From Gammaproteobacteria bacterium (GTDB taxonomy: Bacteria; Pseudomonadota; Gammaproteobacteria; S012-40): 6,175 nucleotides of DNA. A program made the position numbers and the translations under genes. Position 1 is the first letter of the stretch, and each line of letters begins with the position of its first letter. Positions 5,788 through 6,175 of this stretch are shown here, piece by piece. A model generated the notes under the pieces. It saw only the letters and a program-made list of their open reading frames with translations, was not told the origin of the DNA and did no database searches. The stretch spans positions 1 to 6,175 of the forward strand of contig JALSHN010000032.1 in assembly GCA_026982215.1 (NCBI GenBank), in the 5' to 3' direction.

Positions 5788-6175
5788 TCACCCCCACAAC
5801 CCCAGACTCATGCCGCGGTCGTAAAAGAGCGCCTCGCCTTCACAGCGCAGGGCCGGGTGGGGCCGATGCACAAACCACTGCCCCGGCACCATTCCGTGGC
5901 GTACCGTCACCCCCGAACAAGACAAGGCATCGGCGATCAGCGACCGATGGCAACGAGCGGGATCCCGCTCGGCACACAACAGGGCCACCACCCCCACCTC
6001 CGCCGCCCACTCCAACATGTCCGTCAAGCCCGCACGGAAGACCGGCGTGTTCATATGGGCGGCATACCCCCGCCATTGCGCCCCCAAGCCCGGATGCCCC
6101 TCGCCCTGATCACCGCGCCAGCCCCCCAAGGCAGAACCGAATGACCGATAGGCGATACCCGCCTCCCCCAGCGCC
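5788..6175 (-). CDS. DUF488 family protein, N-terminus beyond the window
   Basis: The minus-strand frame is open from the right edge (first complete codon 6172-6174) to TGA at 5788-5790, giving 128 residues of a protein that normally has roughly 150-180. The visible start, L-G-E-A-G-I-A-Y-R-S-F-G-S-A-L-G-G, is the typical DUF488 segment '(A)GI-x-Y-x-x-x-x-x-LGG', so the reading does not begin at the TTG at 6129 that the frame could also offer. The C-terminal half holds the family signature LLCAERDPARCHRSLIADAL, with the conserved Cys, Glu, Cys-His-Arg and Ser, followed by V-x-V-x-H-G/M. The function of DUF488 is not established; the conserved Cys/His/Arg cluster suggests an active or binding site. 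Probably cytoplasmic. It converges on bTHX with 31 nt between the stop codons. Confidence 0.88.
   Translation of the reverse strand, partial: ALGEAGIAYRSFGSALGGWRGDQGEGHPGLGAQWRGYAAHMNTPVFRAGLTDMLEWAAEVGVVALLCAERDPARCHRSLIADALSCSGVTVRHGMVPGQWFVHRPHPALRCEGEALFYDRGMSLGLWG

Noticed and set aside
5857..6144. Plus-strand open frame (95 codons) opposite the DUF488 gene
   Set aside because: No recognisable motif, whereas the minus strand carries the DUF488 signature over the same bases.

Overview
The window is GC-rich, densely coding, chromosomal-type bacterial DNA. It holds no mobile element, CRISPR array, tRNA or rRNA that I can see. The gene families (DUF5666 lipoproteins, a DUF6502 helix-turn-helix-like protein, an Hpt/CheY-like pair, ribosomal protein bTHX, DUF488) fit a proteobacterium, most likely a high-GC gammaproteobacterium. 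That placement is an inference from gene content only. The + strand is visibly richer in C than G throughout, also under minus-strand genes, which suggests it is the lagging-type strand of its replichore.

Left part (1-3688, all +): a 5'-truncated DUF5666 repeat protein, then a strong intrinsic-terminator hairpin, then a DUF6502 protein whose stop overlaps (ATGA) the start of a second, full-length DUF5666 protein. The second DUF5666 protein has a lipoprotein signal and a long acidic, disordered tail. The two DUF5666 proteins are paralogues flanking the DUF6502 gene. DUF6502 and the lipoprotein are almost certainly co-transcribed. No biochemical role is established for either family, so this is the most interesting uncharacterised unit here.

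Middle (3696-4385, -): an alpha/beta-hydrolase of the KANL3/Tex30-like type with a complete Ser-Asp-His set. It converges on the lipoprotein gene with only 7 bp between the stops. A 59-bp divergent spacer separates it from a two-gene signalling operon (4445-5574, +): a stand-alone receiver protein with all phosphorylation residues, coupled through TGATG to a protein with an intact Hpt domain followed by a receiver-like domain that has lost its phospho-acceptor aspartate. No histidine kinase is in the window, so the pair must work with a kinase encoded elsewhere.

Right part: a 34-codon gene for ribosomal protein bTHX (5652-5756, +) with a good ribosome binding site, and the 3' portion of a DUF488 gene on the minus strand (5788 to the right edge). 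No gap without a gene exceeds about 80 bases.
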